Below, one piece after another: positions 45,961-55,332 of a DNA stretch of 64,000 nt. Numbering within the stretch: position 1 is the stretch's first letter; every line of letters starts with the position of its first letter. Where the stretch lies: assembly GCF_013314895.1 (NCBI RefSeq), contig NZ_JABTYE010000017.1:62001-126000 (forward strand), in the 5' to 3' direction. Below the pieces are notes generated by a model, which was not told the DNA's origin, did no database searches, and saw only the letters and a list, made by a program, of their open reading frames with translations. Both the position numbers and the translations under genes were made by a program. The stretch comes from Cupriavidus gilardii. GTDB lineage: Bacteria > Pseudomonadota > Gammaproteobacteria > Burkholderiales > Burkholderiaceae.

Positions 45961-47847
45961 TCAGGCCACCACCACTTCGCGGAACATCCCGGCGTCCATG
46001 TGCAACATCAGGTGGCAATGCCAGGCCCACCGGCCCAAGGCGTCGGCGGTGACGAGGAAGCTGATGCGTTGCGCCGGTTGCACCGCGATCGTGTGTCGAC
46101 GCGCGAGGAAGGCGCCATCCGGCGATTCGAGTTCGCTCCACATGCCATGCATGTGCATTGGGTGCGTCATCATGGTGTCGTTGTGCAAAATGACGCGCAG
46201 CCGCTCGCCATACTTAAAGTGCACCGGCGTCGAATTTCCGAACTCCACCCCGTCGATGGACCACGAGTAACGCTCCATATTACCGGTCAAGTGCAGTTCC
46301 ACTTCGCGCCCGGGACCGCGTTTGTCCAACGGACCGCCAATGGTGTGCTGATCGGCCAGTGTCAGGACGCGGCGCCCGGTGTCGCGCAAACCGATGCCCG
46401 GGTCGTCCAAGTTGGTGCGCGCCATGTCAACGCGCATATCGGTGGTGGCGCCATACTCGGTCTTGGCGTGGCGCGCCTTGGTGCTGGGCACCTTCAGCGA
46501 CGCATCGGTCGCCATGCCCCCCGACATGCTACCCATGGCATGCTGGCTGTGATCCATGGCCATAGCGCCATGGTTCATGCCTTGCATGCCCATCGAGCCG
46601 TGGTCCATGCCTTGCATGGCCATGCCGCCATGGCTCATTCCGCCCATGGCGCTGTGATCCATGCCGCCCATGCCTCCCATACTGCCCATCATGTCGGCCA
46701 TGGTGAGCCACTGCGGCTTATCCACGGCGGGCACCGGTGCCGCCAGCCCGGCTCGAGTTGCCAGGGTGCCGCGGGCATAGCCGGTGCGATCCATCGACTG
46801 CGAGAAAATGGTATAGGCCTCGTCGCGCGGCTCGACCAGCACGTCACAGGTCTCGCCCGGGCCGAAGCGGAACTCATCGACGGTTACCGGTTCGATGTTC
46901 TGTCCATCGACTTGGATGACCTTAAGCTTGAGGCCGGGAATGCGCACATCGTAGAACGTGTTGCCTGCGCCGTTGATAAACCGCAGACGAACCTTCTCGC
47001 CCGGCTTAAACACGCCGGTCCAGTTGCCGGCCGGTGTGACGCCGTTCATCAAGTAAGTCAGCGTGGCGCCCGAGAGATCCGCCAGATCGGTCGGGCTCAT
47101 CCGCATCTCGTTCCACATCTTGCGCTTAGCGAGCGCGCTCTTCATCCCTTCACTGGAGACGTCGCGGAAAAAATCGATAACCGTCGGCTGGTTATAGTTG
47201 TAGTAGTCGCTCTGAACCTTCAGTTTCGAGAGCACGCGCATCGGATCTTCGTCGGTCCAATCCGAGAGCAGCACGGTATAATCGCGATCGGCTCGCACGC
47301 CATCCACGCCGGTGGCTGGATCGATGACAATGCCGCCATACACGCCGGTCATCTCCTGGAAGCCCGAATGCGAGTGATACCAATAGCTACCAATCTGGTC
47401 GACCTTGAAGCGGTAGGTGAAGGTCTCGCCCGGCGCAATGCCCGCAAAGCTGATCCCCGGCACGCCGTCCATCTCGAACGGCAGAATGATCCCGTGCCAA
47501 TGAATCGACGTGTGCTCGCGCAACCGGTTCGTGACCCGAATCGTCACCGTTTCGCCTTGACGCCAGCGCAGCGTCGGCCCCGGCAACATGCCATTGATGG
47601 TGGTCGCGACGCGTGGCGTCCCGGTGAAGTTGACCACCGACTCGCCGATCACGAGGTCGAAGTCGGTCCCGCGCAGCACTGGTGCTGTGCCGGATAAGAC
47701 ATCTGCCGGTCGGCCTGACGGCTGAGCCCAGGCCGCACCGCCCAAGCCAGACAGCCCCGCCATCACGCCACCGGCGGCCAGACCCTGTACAAAACGGCGG
47801 CGCGGCAGATTAGGCAGCACAAGGCCAGACGGTCGATCACGTCGCAT
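45961..47847 (-). CDS. copA: CopA multicopper oxidase (first copy)
   Basis: 628 aa from ATG 47847. A Tat signal (RRRFVQGLAAGGVMAG) leads to three cupredoxin domains. Copper sites: IHWHG, YWYHSH, HPMHMHG and WHCHLMLHMDAGMF. A Met-rich insert (MADMMGSMGGMGGMDHSAMG and following) sits before domain 3. It oxidises Cu(I) in the periplasm and is exported folded. Starts copABCDI, divergent from copRS, with a candidate CopR box in the gap. Confidence 0.95.
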   Translation of the reverse strand: MRRDRPSGLVLPNLPRRRFVQGLAAGGVMAGLSGLGGAAWAQPSGRPADVLSGTAPVLRGTDFDLVIGESVVNFTGTPRVATTINGMLPGPTLRWRQGETVTIRVTNRLREHTSIHWHGIILPFEMDGVPGISFAGIAPGETFTYRFKVDQIGSYWYHSHSGFQEMTGVYGGIVIDPATGVDGVRADRDYTVLLSDWTDEDPMRVLSKLKVQSDYYNYNQPTVIDFFRDVSSEGMKSALAKRKMWNEMRMSPTDLADLSGATLTYLMNGVTPAGNWTGVFKPGEKVRLRFINGAGNTFYDVRIPGLKLKVIQVDGQNIEPVTVDEFRFGPGETCDVLVEPRDEAYTIFSQSMDRTGYARGTLATRAGLAAPVPAVDKPQWLTMADMMGSMGGMGGMDHSAMGGMSHGGMAMQGMDHGSMGMQGMNHGAMAMDHSQHAMGSMSGGMATDASLKVPSTKARHAKTEYGATTDMRVDMARTNLDDPGIGLRDTGRRVLTLADQHTIGGPLDKRGPGREVELHLTGNMERYSWSIDGVEFGNSTPVHFKYGERLRVILHNDTMMTHPMHMHGMWSELESPDGAFLARRHTIAVQPAQRISFLVTADALGRWAWHCHLMLHMDAGMFREVVVA

Positions 47848-47924
47848 GAAATAGTCCTTTTTGCTTGAATGGCCGCGTCGGAAGGCGGCAGCAAGAGAGT
47901 AACGACAGCGAGGCTACCGTCAAC

Positions 47925-47939
47925 TTACCCAAACATTAC
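47925..47939 (+). promoter_or_regulatory. CopR box candidate in the copA-copR divergent promoter
   Basis: TTAC-CCAAAC-ATTAC inside CTTACC...GGTAAG (47924-47950), in the 202-bp gap between copA1 and copR. Two half-sites 10 bp apart fit an OmpR-type regulator binding as a tandem dimer. Confidence 0.65.
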
Positions 47940-48049
47940 ATTCCGGTAAGGTCTGGGTTACCCACAGAGCGTCTCGGTAGACTACCCCGTATTAGAGCCG
48001 GTCCAACAGGCGGGCACATAATCCGAAAGACGAGGGGGAGGGCACGAAG

Positions 48050-48736
48050 ATGAAGCTGCTGGTGGTAGAAGATGAATCCAAGACCGGCGAGTACCTGCGC
48101 CAGGGGCTGACCGAGGCAGGATTCGTGGTCGACTTGGTCGCCAACGGGCTGGACGGACAGCACTTGGCGCTTAACGAAGCGTACGACCTGATTATCCTCG
48201 ACGTCATGCTACCCGATCTCGATGGCTGGCGTATTTTGCAGACGATCCGCGCCGCGGACAACCCGGTTCCGGTGTTATTTCTGACCGCCCGCGACAGCGT
48301 GGCCGATCGGGTCAGGGGGTTGGAGTTGGGCGCTGACGACTATCTGGTCAAGCCATTCGCGTTCTCGGAACTACTGGCGCGCGTACGTACGCTATTGCGG
48401 CGCGGTACTGTACAGCTAGCGATGGACCGCATTCAGGTGGGCGATCTGGTGCTGGATTTGGGCAGGCGCCGGGCGTCGCGGGCCGGGCGCCGCATCACGC
48501 TGACCAGCAAGGAGTTTGCGCTGCTGGAGTTGCTCGCTCGCCGGCGCGGCGAGGTGCTGCCACGCTCGTTGATTGCCTCCCAGGTCTGGGACATGAACTT
48601 TGACAGCGATAGCAACGTGATCGATGTGGCCATTCGCCGCTTGCGGGCGAAGATCGACGATGACTTTGATATTAAGCTGATTCAGACCGTGCGCGGCATG
48701 GGCTACGTGCTGGAAGCGCCGGAGGAGCAGGCATGA
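48050..48736 (+). CDS. copR: CopR response regulator (OmpR family)
   Basis: 228 aa. Receiver domain with phospho-acceptor D51 ([14 protein letters not shown]), E/D pocket and K at [13 protein letters not shown]. The winged-helix output domain ([18 protein letters not shown]...[14 protein letters not shown]) is of the OmpR/PhoB type. It overlaps copS by ATGA. Activates cop genes on copper stress; likely binds the TTAC-N6-ATTAC sites. Confidence 0.95.
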   Translation: MKLLVVEDESKTGEYLRQGLTEAGFVVDLVANGLDGQHLALNEAYDLIILDVMLPDLDGWRILQTIRAADNPVPVLFLTARDSVADRVRGLELGADDYLVKPFAFSELLARVRTLLRRGTVQLAMDRIQVGDLVLDLGRRRASRAGRRITLTSKEFALLELLARRRGEVLPRSLIASQVWDMNFDSDSNVIDVAIRRLRAKIDDDFDIKLIQTVRGMGYVLEAPEEQA

Positions 48737-50127
48737 CGCATCGCCTGTCCCTGACGATGCGTCTGACCATCCTGTTTTCGCTCTGCTCTGCCGTGGTGCT
48801 GCTGGGCTTGGGCGTTCTCATCTGGCTGGCGATGGACCGCCACTTCGCCACCGAGGATTATGTGGTGCTCGGCGACAATATTCGCCTGATCGAAAAGATC
48901 GCGCAGGAAACGCCGGCCGAGCGCTTGCCCCAGCGGCTTCGGGAAATGGTCGATCACCATCCTGGCTTCGTCGCGCAGGTGCAGACCGCACAAGGCCACA
49001 AGCTGTATGCGACCAAGGACTTCGATTTTGCGATTGCTTTCGAGGCGATTCCGCGCGAATTGGCGCGTGACAATACCTTCGTCTGGCAGCAAGGCGAGCA
49101 GGAGTATCGCGGCATGCGCGCGCAGGTTGGTGCGGCTGACCCGCGCATTGCACCTTTGCGCGTCGTGGTCGGCATGGACACGGAAATCCACGCGCACTTC
49201 ATGCATGCATTTCGTCGTTCGCTGGCCTTCTATACCACATTGGCGGTGCTCGCCAGCGGTCTCTTTGGTTGGTGGGCGGCGCGACGCGGGCTCGCACCCC
49301 TGCGCATGATGGCCTCACGCGCCAAGGGCGTCACCGCGAACAAACTGGATGCGCGCATGCCGGTCGAAGCCGTGCCGGTCGAGATGGCAGATCTGGCGAT
49401 CACGTTAAACGCGATGCTGGAGCGACTGCAGGATGATTTTCGGCGGCTCTCGGAATTCTCCTCCGATTTGGCGCATGAGCTGCGCACGCCCATCACCAAC
49501 CTGATGACGCAGACGCATGTCGTGCTATCGCAGCCGCGAGATGCCGCCAAATATCGAGAGGTCCTGGCCTCGAATGCCGAGGAATTGCAGCGGCTTGGGC
49601 GCATGGTGTCCGATATGCTGTACTTGGCCAAGATGGAGCACGGCATCACACTGCCGAATGAGGAAGCGATCAACGTGGCTGATGAAGTACAGGCGCTGTT
49701 CGAATTCTACGACGCGCTGGCAGAGGACAAGGGCGTCAATCTACGGCTTGATGGGCAGGCGAAAATTACCGGCGACCGTCTGATGTTACGCCGAGCGCTC
49801 AGCAATCTGCTCTCGAACGCTCTACGCTATACGCCGTCCGGCAAAGAGATCCGGGTCGAGACGCGCGAGCAGGGCGGCAGCACGTCGATCGTAGTCGAGA
49901 ATGAGGGCGAGGAAATCAGTCCCGAGTTGCTGCCATCGCTATTCGACCGCTTTTTCCGTGCCGACAAATCAAGGACCCGTGCGGAGTCCGAAAGCGTGGG
50001 ACTGGGTCTCTCCATCACGCAAGCCATCATGTTTGCGCACGGGGGCCAGATTTCGGCGGAATCGTCGGAAGGCACTACGCGCTTCATTTTGACGTTTCCC
50101 CGCCAGCGAAACGCCGCCCGGAGCTAG
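48733..50127 (+). CDS. copS: CopS sensor histidine kinase
   Basis: 464 aa from ATG 48733. Two membrane helices ([21 protein letters not shown] and [20 protein letters not shown]) flank a ~150-residue periplasmic sensor domain. HAMP, the H-box HELRTP (H248), N-box [12 protein letters not shown] and G-boxes [11 protein letters not shown] follow. A typical CusS/CopS copper sensor; the periplasmic domain contains Met/His that may sense Cu(I). Cognate partner of CopR. Confidence 0.94.
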   Translation: MTHRLSLTMRLTILFSLCSAVVLLGLGVLIWLAMDRHFATEDYVVLGDNIRLIEKIAQETPAERLPQRLREMVDHHPGFVAQVQTAQGHKLYATKDFDFAIAFEAIPRELARDNTFVWQQGEQEYRGMRAQVGAADPRIAPLRVVVGMDTEIHAHFMHAFRRSLAFYTTLAVLASGLFGWWAARRGLAPLRMMASRAKGVTANKLDARMPVEAVPVEMADLAITLNAMLERLQDDFRRLSEFSSDLAHELRTPITNLMTQTHVVLSQPRDAAKYREVLASNAEELQRLGRMVSDMLYLAKMEHGITLPNEEAINVADEVQALFEFYDALAEDKGVNLRLDGQAKITGDRLMLRRALSNLLSNALRYTPSGKEIRVETREQGGSTSIVVENEGEEISPELLPSLFDRFFRADKSRTRAESESVGLGLSITQAIMFAHGGQISAESSEGTTRFILTFPRQRNAARS

Positions 50128-50160
50128 ACGGTTGGCCTCCAGCGCGTCGCCGCATAAAAA

Positions 50161-50188
50161 TAGCCACGGCGTTGCGGCGCCGTGGCTA
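50161..50188 (-). terminator. Stem-loop behind copS, oriented to stop leftward transcription
   Basis: TAGCCACGGC (8-nt loop) GCCGTGGCTA. The T tract (TTTTTATG) follows on the minus strand, so it terminates transcripts arriving from the IS630/porin side. A second small hairpin (GGTCCTT/AAGGACC) lies at 50191-50210. Confidence 0.65.
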
Positions 50189-50215
50189 GTGGTCCTTCGG
50201 TAAAAGGACCGTTCA

Positions 50216-51336
50216 ACCTATTGATCCGGCATTGTATCTAGAATCTCATGCGGCATCACGAAGCGGTTTGGGCTCGAAACTCGCTTTTGGTCCGCTCGGG
50301 CTGTCGTTGACACCTTCACAGGTACATGGACGTCGCCTTGACCAGTTGCAGCTTGGTGCGCGCCGGCGCCAGCGTTGTGACGGCCGGCTTGAGGTCGGCG
50401 AAGGCCCTCTCGTCCGGGGTTGAGTTCGGGTCTGTAGCTTGGCCGGTAGAAGACTTCGATTTCGTGCTTGTGCTCGGCCAACCACGCCTTTACGGGCTTG
50501 CTGTGATGCACGCGCAGATTGTCCAGGATCAGGTAGACCTTGCGCTTAATACCCTTGACCAGCCGTTTCACGAACTTGATCAGGATGTCGGAATTGAGCG
50601 CGCCGTCGAATATCTTCCAGCGCATCGTTCCCTGGTTGGTAACGCTGGAGATGACCGACAAGCCATGGCACTCGTTGTTCGCCCGTACCACCGCCGCCTG
50701 GCCTTGCGCAGCATGGCCGCGCATGCGTACGTCGTTGCTGCGCAAGCCGGTCTCATCGCCCCAATGGATCTCGGCGCCTTCTGCCTTGGCGCTCGCTAAA
50801 ATGACCGGATACTCCTCATCGAGCCACTTCTTCACTGCCGCTGGCGGCTCGTAGGCCTTCTGGATCGGCCTCTGCGGCGTGAAGCCCCAGCGTTCGTGGT
50901 AAAGACCTAGGGTGCGTGCAGCGAGTTCGATGCCGTAGCGATCGCGGATCAGTTTTGCCACCGCCTGGCGCTGCCACAGCGGGTACCCCATCTTCATCTG
51001 ATCGGGCGTACGGTCGCGAATCAGGCGCAGCACTTCACTCTCCTGCTCGGCCGTCAGCGTGCGTCCAATGCCGCGGGGTCGTCCCGGCCGCGTAGTGTCC
51101 ACCGCCTTCCAGCCGCCCGCTTCATACGCCTTGAATGCCGCACTCACCGTCGCGCGCGTCAGCTCGCACTGCGCCGCCGCCTCGTTCACGCTCACGCCTT
51201 GAAGCCGCATTCTCACCGCTCGCCGTCGCCGCTCGTTCAACGCGTCGACCGACAGCGTCCTCGAGTCGATTTTGTCATGCATCATCTGACTAACCCTCTC
51301 GAGAACGTCCCCTATTTGTGTGCCGGATCAACAGGT
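50216..51336 (-). mobile_element. IS630-family insertion sequence
   Basis: Imperfect terminal inverted repeats acctATTGATCCGGCA (50216-50231) and its complement at 51321-51336 flank one transposase gene. No clear TA duplication was found at both ends. The copy sits between copS and the porin, 16 bp before the porin stop. Confidence 0.75.
50316..51285 (-). pseudogene. IS630 transposase with 1-bp frameshift at the catalytic Glu region
   Basis: From ATG 51285 the frame encodes an N-terminal helix-turn-helix (LQGVSVNEAAAQCELTRATV), then the DDE domain: IHWGDETGLR (first Asp) and LILDNLRVHHS (second Asp). At NP-x-E (50416-50419, a run of CCCC on the coding strand) one extra base shifts the frame. 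The zero-frame continues as PGREG..., while +1 restores NPDERAFADLKPAV...VKATSMYL and ends at 50316. The Glu in PDER is lost unless the frame shifts. Probably an inactivated transposase; sequencing error is the alternative. Confidence 0.75.
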
Positions 51337-51352
51337 ATTCAGGCGGCTTTGC

Positions 51353-52426
51353 TTAAAACTTATGGCGTAGACCCAGCACGACACCGGTCTGGTTGTCGCC
51401 CGGCACGACATTGACCGGCGCGCCACTGCTGGCGTTAAAGCCGTTCAAGCCCAACTGTGAGCCACCTTTGTTACGGACATAGCCGACATTGAAGTACATG
51501 TCGGTGCGTTTGGAAAACGCGTAATCGGTCGAGGCCACGAACATCAGCGGATCGGCGCCGGAACCCCGCACATCGGTATAGTACGCTGCGCCGGTGAGCG
51601 ACAGCGCCGAGGTCAGCTGATAACGCAGGCCTGCCCAATACAAGTTGGAGCGCATTGCGCTTACCGCGCTCGAGATATTTCCGTTGAGCCAACGATATCC
51701 GGCATACAGCTTTGCTGGTCCGATCCCATAGCTGATCCCCACTAACGCGCGCCGGTCCTTTTGCCCCTGCGATGCAACGGTTGACCCCTGGTACTCGTCG
51801 TACAGGGCGCCCAGGGAAAGCGGTCCAGTCGAATACACCAGACCCGCACTCATCTCCCGGTCCACCTTCAGCTCGCCGGGGACTTCGCCGCCGCCAGTGC
51901 GGCCGAAGCTGTACAGTGCCATGGCGGTCACGCCGCCAAACGTGCCCTTGTACTTGACGGAATTGTCCGCGCGACCGGCAATGGTATCGTCGCTCTTGAA
52001 AAGCGAGTATCGCGGCGCGAAACCCATCGGATCAAACTGAATGGCGGTGTCGTATAGCACCGTGGTCTGGCGACCAAGGGTCAGCTGACCATATGGGCTG
52101 GACAGCCCGACCAGTGCGCCCCGGTCAAATAACCGGCCGGCGCTACTCGACTGCGCGGTATCAAGGGCGAAGCCGCTCTCCAGTTCGAACACCGCTTTGA
52201 GGCCACCGCCGAGATCTTCCGTACCCCGCAAGCCCCAACGCGAGGTCGACATATTGCCGGCCGACATGCGCACCTGGTTGGTGCCGCCGCTCGACGATGG
52301 CACATTCGATAAATATTCGATGCCGACATCGGCGACGCCGTATAGCGTGACACTCGTCTGCGCATAAGCCCCCAATGACAGCGACCCCAGCAGCATGCCA
52401 GCGGCGGTCATCTTTCTTCTTTTCAT
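51353..52426 (-). CDS. Gram-negative porin (Burkholderiales trimeric type)
   Basis: 357 aa from ATG 52426. A signal peptide (TAAGMLLGSLSLGAYAQ) then SSVTLYGVADVGIEYLSN and further beta-strand repeats, ending in GLRHKF, the C-terminal Phe of outer-membrane porins. The 16-stranded general diffusion porin family is well represented in Cupriavidus. Expression may change under copper, since a CopR-like box precedes it. The IS630 lies just after its stop. Confidence 0.9.
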   Translation of the reverse strand: MKRRKMTAAGMLLGSLSLGAYAQTSVTLYGVADVGIEYLSNVPSSSGGTNQVRMSAGNMSTSRWGLRGTEDLGGGLKAVFELESGFALDTAQSSSAGRLFDRGALVGLSSPYGQLTLGRQTTVLYDTAIQFDPMGFAPRYSLFKSDDTIAGRADNSVKYKGTFGGVTAMALYSFGRTGGGEVPGELKVDREMSAGLVYSTGPLSLGALYDEYQGSTVASQGQKDRRALVGISYGIGPAKLYAGYRWLNGNISSAVSAMRSNLYWAGLRYQLTSALSLTGAAYYTDVRGSGADPLMFVASTDYAFSKRTDMYFNVGYVRNKGGSQLGLNGFNASSGAPVNVVPGDNQTGVVLGLRHKF

Positions 52427-52488
52427 AGCGTCTCCAGTTCGCCACGTTATTGGTATTCGATAGGCACTGAAGTCTAGTGAGACCAAGC

Positions 52489-52503
52489 TTACTGCGACAT
52501 TGC
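52489..52503 (+). promoter_or_regulatory. CopR-box-like site upstream of the porin
   Basis: TTAC-TGCGAC-ATTGC (one mismatch), 63 bp from the porin start and ~330 bp from the rightward gene at 52825. GGTTACATTG follows at once. Confidence 0.4.
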
Positions 52504-52824
52504 AAGCCGGTTACATTGTTGGGGCGGATGCAACTTGTGCAGCGCGCAGCGGTCGCCCATTCCCACGGAGTTAGCAGGCATGCGCTCGCGCTGGGCTAAT
52601 GGGAAGTAGACGACAGGAGAGTGCGCGATGGCGGGATGATGTCTTGTCATGTTCTCGTAATCTCTGTGACAGACCGGCCGCCCTAGAATCAATCGCGTTG
52701 CCGCCTTGGGTCAACAGGAGCGCCCCGTTCTTTCCAGGTGCCAGGTGGCATGCCGCGTCATGATGCTGGCCGTCAGATCCCACGAAGACAGCCTGCGTCC
52801 AGTTCTTTTTTAGGGAGACTTCGA

Positions 52825-53220
52825 TTGAATCTGATCCGAACCGGCTTATCGGCGTTGCTTGTTAGTCTTAGCGCTTCTGCGTTGGCGCACGCCCCCATTT
52901 TGGATCTTGATCGGGGTCCTGCCGCTTTCGTGCCCGGTGGCCTGGCCGAGCCGCGCCCTACGGAGTGGCTGATCGACGTCGGGGCGCGGGTCAACGCGAC
53001 CTGGCGCCGAACACTTGGTGCGGGGGAGGGGTGTGTGCTGGTTTTGGACAATCCCCGCAACGAGCCAGCCGAGGTCACCGTAGTGATTTCCCAGGATGAC
53101 GCCGGACACGCGATGCCCGGAACGCGCCCGGTATCGCTGCGCATCCCTGCTCATGGTCGCCATGCCCTGACACTGCAGGCCTCTCGGTCGCTTAGCGTGT
53201 CCGTGTACGCTGAGAAATAA
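52825..53220 (+). CDS. Exported beta-rich protein of unknown function
   Basis: 131 aa; TTG 52825 is chosen as the start because TTTAGGGAGA sits 8 bases before it and gives a good signal peptide (LIRTGLSALLVSLSASALAHA). The mature part is beta-rich (VNATWRRTLGAGEGCVLVLDNP; PAEVTVVISQDD; HALTLQASRSLSVSVYAEK), resembling a cupredoxin-like or immunoglobulin-like fold but without a type-1 copper set. The N-terminal mature residue begins with His. No family recognised. Confidence 0.6.
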   Translation: MNLIRTGLSALLVSLSASALAHAPILDLDRGPAAFVPGGLAEPRPTEWLIDVGARVNATWRRTLGAGEGCVLVLDNPRNEPAEVTVVISQDDAGHAMPGTRPVSLRIPAHGRHALTLQASRSLSVSVYAEK

Positions 53221-53280
53221 TGCAGCGCTCGCTCATCGCTCGGGCCGCGTGGGTGACGCTGAGCATGGCAAGCGGCCCGG

Positions 53281-53330
53281 ACGGGCTCCGAGCAAGGGCA
53301 CTGCACGGCGCCCGCTTGCTCAGAGCCCGT
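53281..53330. terminator. Bidirectional hairpin between convergent genes
   Basis: Arms ACGGGCTCcGAGCAAG and CTTGCTCaGAGCCCGT (15 of 16 pairing, 18-nt loop) separate the exported gene at 52825 and the leftward copK. No T tract. Confidence 0.6.
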
Positions 53331-53344
53331 GTCAGGTCGCCCGC

Positions 53345-53629
53345 TTAGCCGCCTTCGCGGTGACCTTTGATGAGGGCGTCGTCCAGACGGAACACCTCAT
53401 TGCCCTTCATCAGGATCTTGCTACCGTCTTTGGTCTCCATGACCTTGCCTTCTGGCATGCTGACGGACTTGCCGTACTTGTTCTCCATGCCCATCTTGCC
53501 GTCTTTGAAAACGTGGACTTTTGATCCGTCTTTGAGCTCATAGGTTTTCACGACCGTGCTCAAATCGGTCGCGGCGGCAGTAAGCGATACCGCGGCAATC
53601 AGGCTTGCAACGACAAGTTTGCTTTTCAT
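53345..53629 (-). CDS. copK: CopK periplasmic copper-binding protein
   Basis: 94 aa from ATG 53629 with GGAGATC before it. Signal peptide (LVVASLIAAVSLTAAAT); mature VVKTYELKDGSKVHVFKDGKMGMENKYGKS...MPEGKVMETKDGSKILMKGNEVFRLDDAL. This is a full match to the CopK family, which binds Cu(I) by Met and Cu(II) cooperatively and is known from C. metallidurans. Same strand as the upstream copM-like gene. Confidence 0.93.
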   Translation of the reverse strand: MKSKLVVASLIAAVSLTAAATDLSTVVKTYELKDGSKVHVFKDGKMGMENKYGKSVSMPEGKVMETKDGSKILMKGNEVFRLDDALIKGHREGG

Positions 53630-53718
53630 CTTCGAGATCTCCTTTGGCTCGGTGGCACAGGTTGAGACTGCGTTGGCACACGCGGAAAGCGCGTACCGAA
53701 AAAGGGGGAACGTCTAGA

Positions 53719-54105
53719 CTATTGCGGTGGCGCCGGTCGGGGCTGGCCGCAGTCACGGTTTTGTCGCTTCGCCTCTCGCGACGGCTTAGATTTGGCAGTA
53801 TTCGATGGCGCCGCGGCGCCGTTGCCGTGCTTGAATAAGCGGTGCCGGGGGTTCACGGCAAGCGCATACTGCGGGGTTTCCTTGTCCCGCTGCGCTGTAC
53901 AGTCCAGCGACCTGCTTTCCCATTCATGGTCCACGGCAGGCCACATCGCGGGCGCGGCAGGAGCCGGCACGCCACCGCACTGCAGCCACCAGTTACTGCT
54001 GAGCTCTTGCCTGGGCTCCCAGCCGATTTGAATGGCGCCAATCGCACCGGGCGCGATGCCCATTGCCGCGCCACCGAGCAGGACCAGCAGCTTTCCGGCT
54101 TTCAT
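53719..54105 (-). CDS. Small exported protein upstream of copK (CopM position)
   Basis: 128 aa from ATG 54105. Signal peptide (GKLLVLLGGAAMGIAPGAIGA), two Trp-rich turns (EPRQELSSNWWLQCGG; AMWPAVDHEWESRSL) and a charged, Lys/Arg-rich tail. No copper motif except a few Cys. In Cupriavidus cop clusters copM neighbours copK; assignment is by position only. A candidate CopR box lies ~170 bp upstream. Confidence 0.5.
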   Translation of the reverse strand: MKAGKLLVLLGGAAMGIAPGAIGAIQIGWEPRQELSSNWWLQCGGVPAPAAPAMWPAVDHEWESRSLDCTAQRDKETPQYALAVNPRHRLFKHGNGAAAPSNTAKSKPSREAKRQNRDCGQPRPAPPQ

Positions 54106-54276
54106 GGGTCCTTTCCTGAGTTGGCCGGCGACGTGTGCCACGCGCGCCAGCATGGCACGCGGAGAGGACGCAGACTAATGCCCCATCAAACGGGGCCCCC
54201 CTATGGCTGCTTGCACGTGCGTCATAATGACCATTCTATTTTCCCGCGCGCGGCCTTCGCAGGCGTGATACGAAAT

Positions 54277-54291
54277 GTAATCGCACAGTAA
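54277..54291 (-). promoter_or_regulatory. Candidate CopR box upstream of copM/copK
   Basis: Minus-strand TTAC-TGTGCG-ATTAC, with AAC before and ATTTCG after, matching the copA1 site context (AACTTAC...ATTACATT). Confidence 0.6.
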
Positions 54292-54343
54292 GTTGGCGGT
54301 TAACCAGCAGCGGGCTTGAACCTGGCCGGCGTCTCAAATGGGT

Positions 54344-55297
54344 TCAGAACCAGATTCGCACGCCGGCAACGATTTGCTTGTCGGTGGTCCGCTCTCCGGC
54401 AGCACGCGCAAAATCCGCGGTATTGCCCAGCTTCTTGCCCCACACCACGCCTAGGTAGGGGGCGAACTGGCGACGGATCTCGTATCGCAGTCGCAAGCCA
54501 AGCTTGAACTCGGACACGCCGCTGCCAATGCCTCGCGCCTCATCTGCCTTGCTATAGGCGTTCGCCTCGAACTCCGGCGTCAACAGCAGACGTTGGGTGA
54601 AGCGAATATCGTAGGTAGCCCGCACTCGGGCGGCAGCGCGTCCCGACGACCCCAGATAAGCCGTGGCTTCGATATCAAACCAATAAGGCGCCAGGCCTTG
54701 CACGCCAAAGGCGCCCCAGGTCCGCGGCGGCCCATTGCCGAAATCCTGGCGCACGCCCAGTTGCCAATCCCAGAACGGCGCAAAGGCGTGTCCCCACAGT
54801 GCCTCAGCTCTGGCATCCTCTGTGTTGCCATACAGACGCGTGCCTTCCGACTTGACCCATAACCGGTTCAGATCCCGTCCTACCCAGGCGAGCATGTCCC
54901 AGGCCAGTCCAGAGCCGCCGGGTGCCTTGACGTACTCGAGGCGATCGAATAGCACCTGATAGTAGATATCGTTATCGGCCATCGTATCCCCAGGCATGGG
55001 AATGCCTCGGTTCGGATCTGCCATCGGCACCGGGGCCTCATTCACCTGGATGATCGCATTCGCGCCGCCGGGCACTGAGGCAGATTCTGTCGGACTGACT
55101 GCGGGATGGCTTGGCGCTGGCTTCCCGGCTGGAGCTGCGGTCTTTGGTGGCATCGGGGCATCGTGCGCCATGCCTGGCATCGGCGTATCGTGTGTCATAC
55201 TTGGCATCGGCGCCATCGTCTGCGCCGCCACGCTGTGGCACTGCACGCTGGCCAAGAGAGCCAGGCTTGCGAGAAGGATGAGACGGTGGTTGGGCAC
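54344..55297 (-). CDS. copB: CopB outer-membrane protein (second copy)
   Basis: 317 aa from GTG 55297, chosen for the GGGAGATTGAC before it and the signal peptide (LILLASLALLASVQCHSVAAQ). A short Met/Pro tract (MAPMPSMTHDTPMPGMAHD) replaces the long repeats of copB1. The CopB barrel follows: WAFGVQG...APYWFDIEATAYLG and the end GVRIWF. Starts 35 bp after copA2. Same two-gene order as copA1-copB1. Confidence 0.9.
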   Translation of the reverse strand: MPNHRLILLASLALLASVQCHSVAAQTMAPMPSMTHDTPMPGMAHDAPMPPKTAAPAGKPAPSHPAVSPTESASVPGGANAIIQVNEAPVPMADPNRGIPMPGDTMADNDIYYQVLFDRLEYVKAPGGSGLAWDMLAWVGRDLNRLWVKSEGTRLYGNTEDARAEALWGHAFAPFWDWQLGVRQDFGNGPPRTWGAFGVQGLAPYWFDIEATAYLGSSGRAAARVRATYDIRFTQRLLLTPEFEANAYSKADEARGIGSGVSEFKLGLRLRYEIRRQFAPYLGVVWGKKLGNTADFARAAGERTTDKQIVAGVRIWF

Positions 55298-55332
55298 GTC
55301 AATCTCCCTGGCGTTGGCGAGGTTCAACCCGC

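Noticed and set aside
52640..52665. GTAAT-N6-GACA site ahead of the gene at 52825
   Set aside because: Two mismatches in the second half-site and no supporting flank; not counted as a CopR box.
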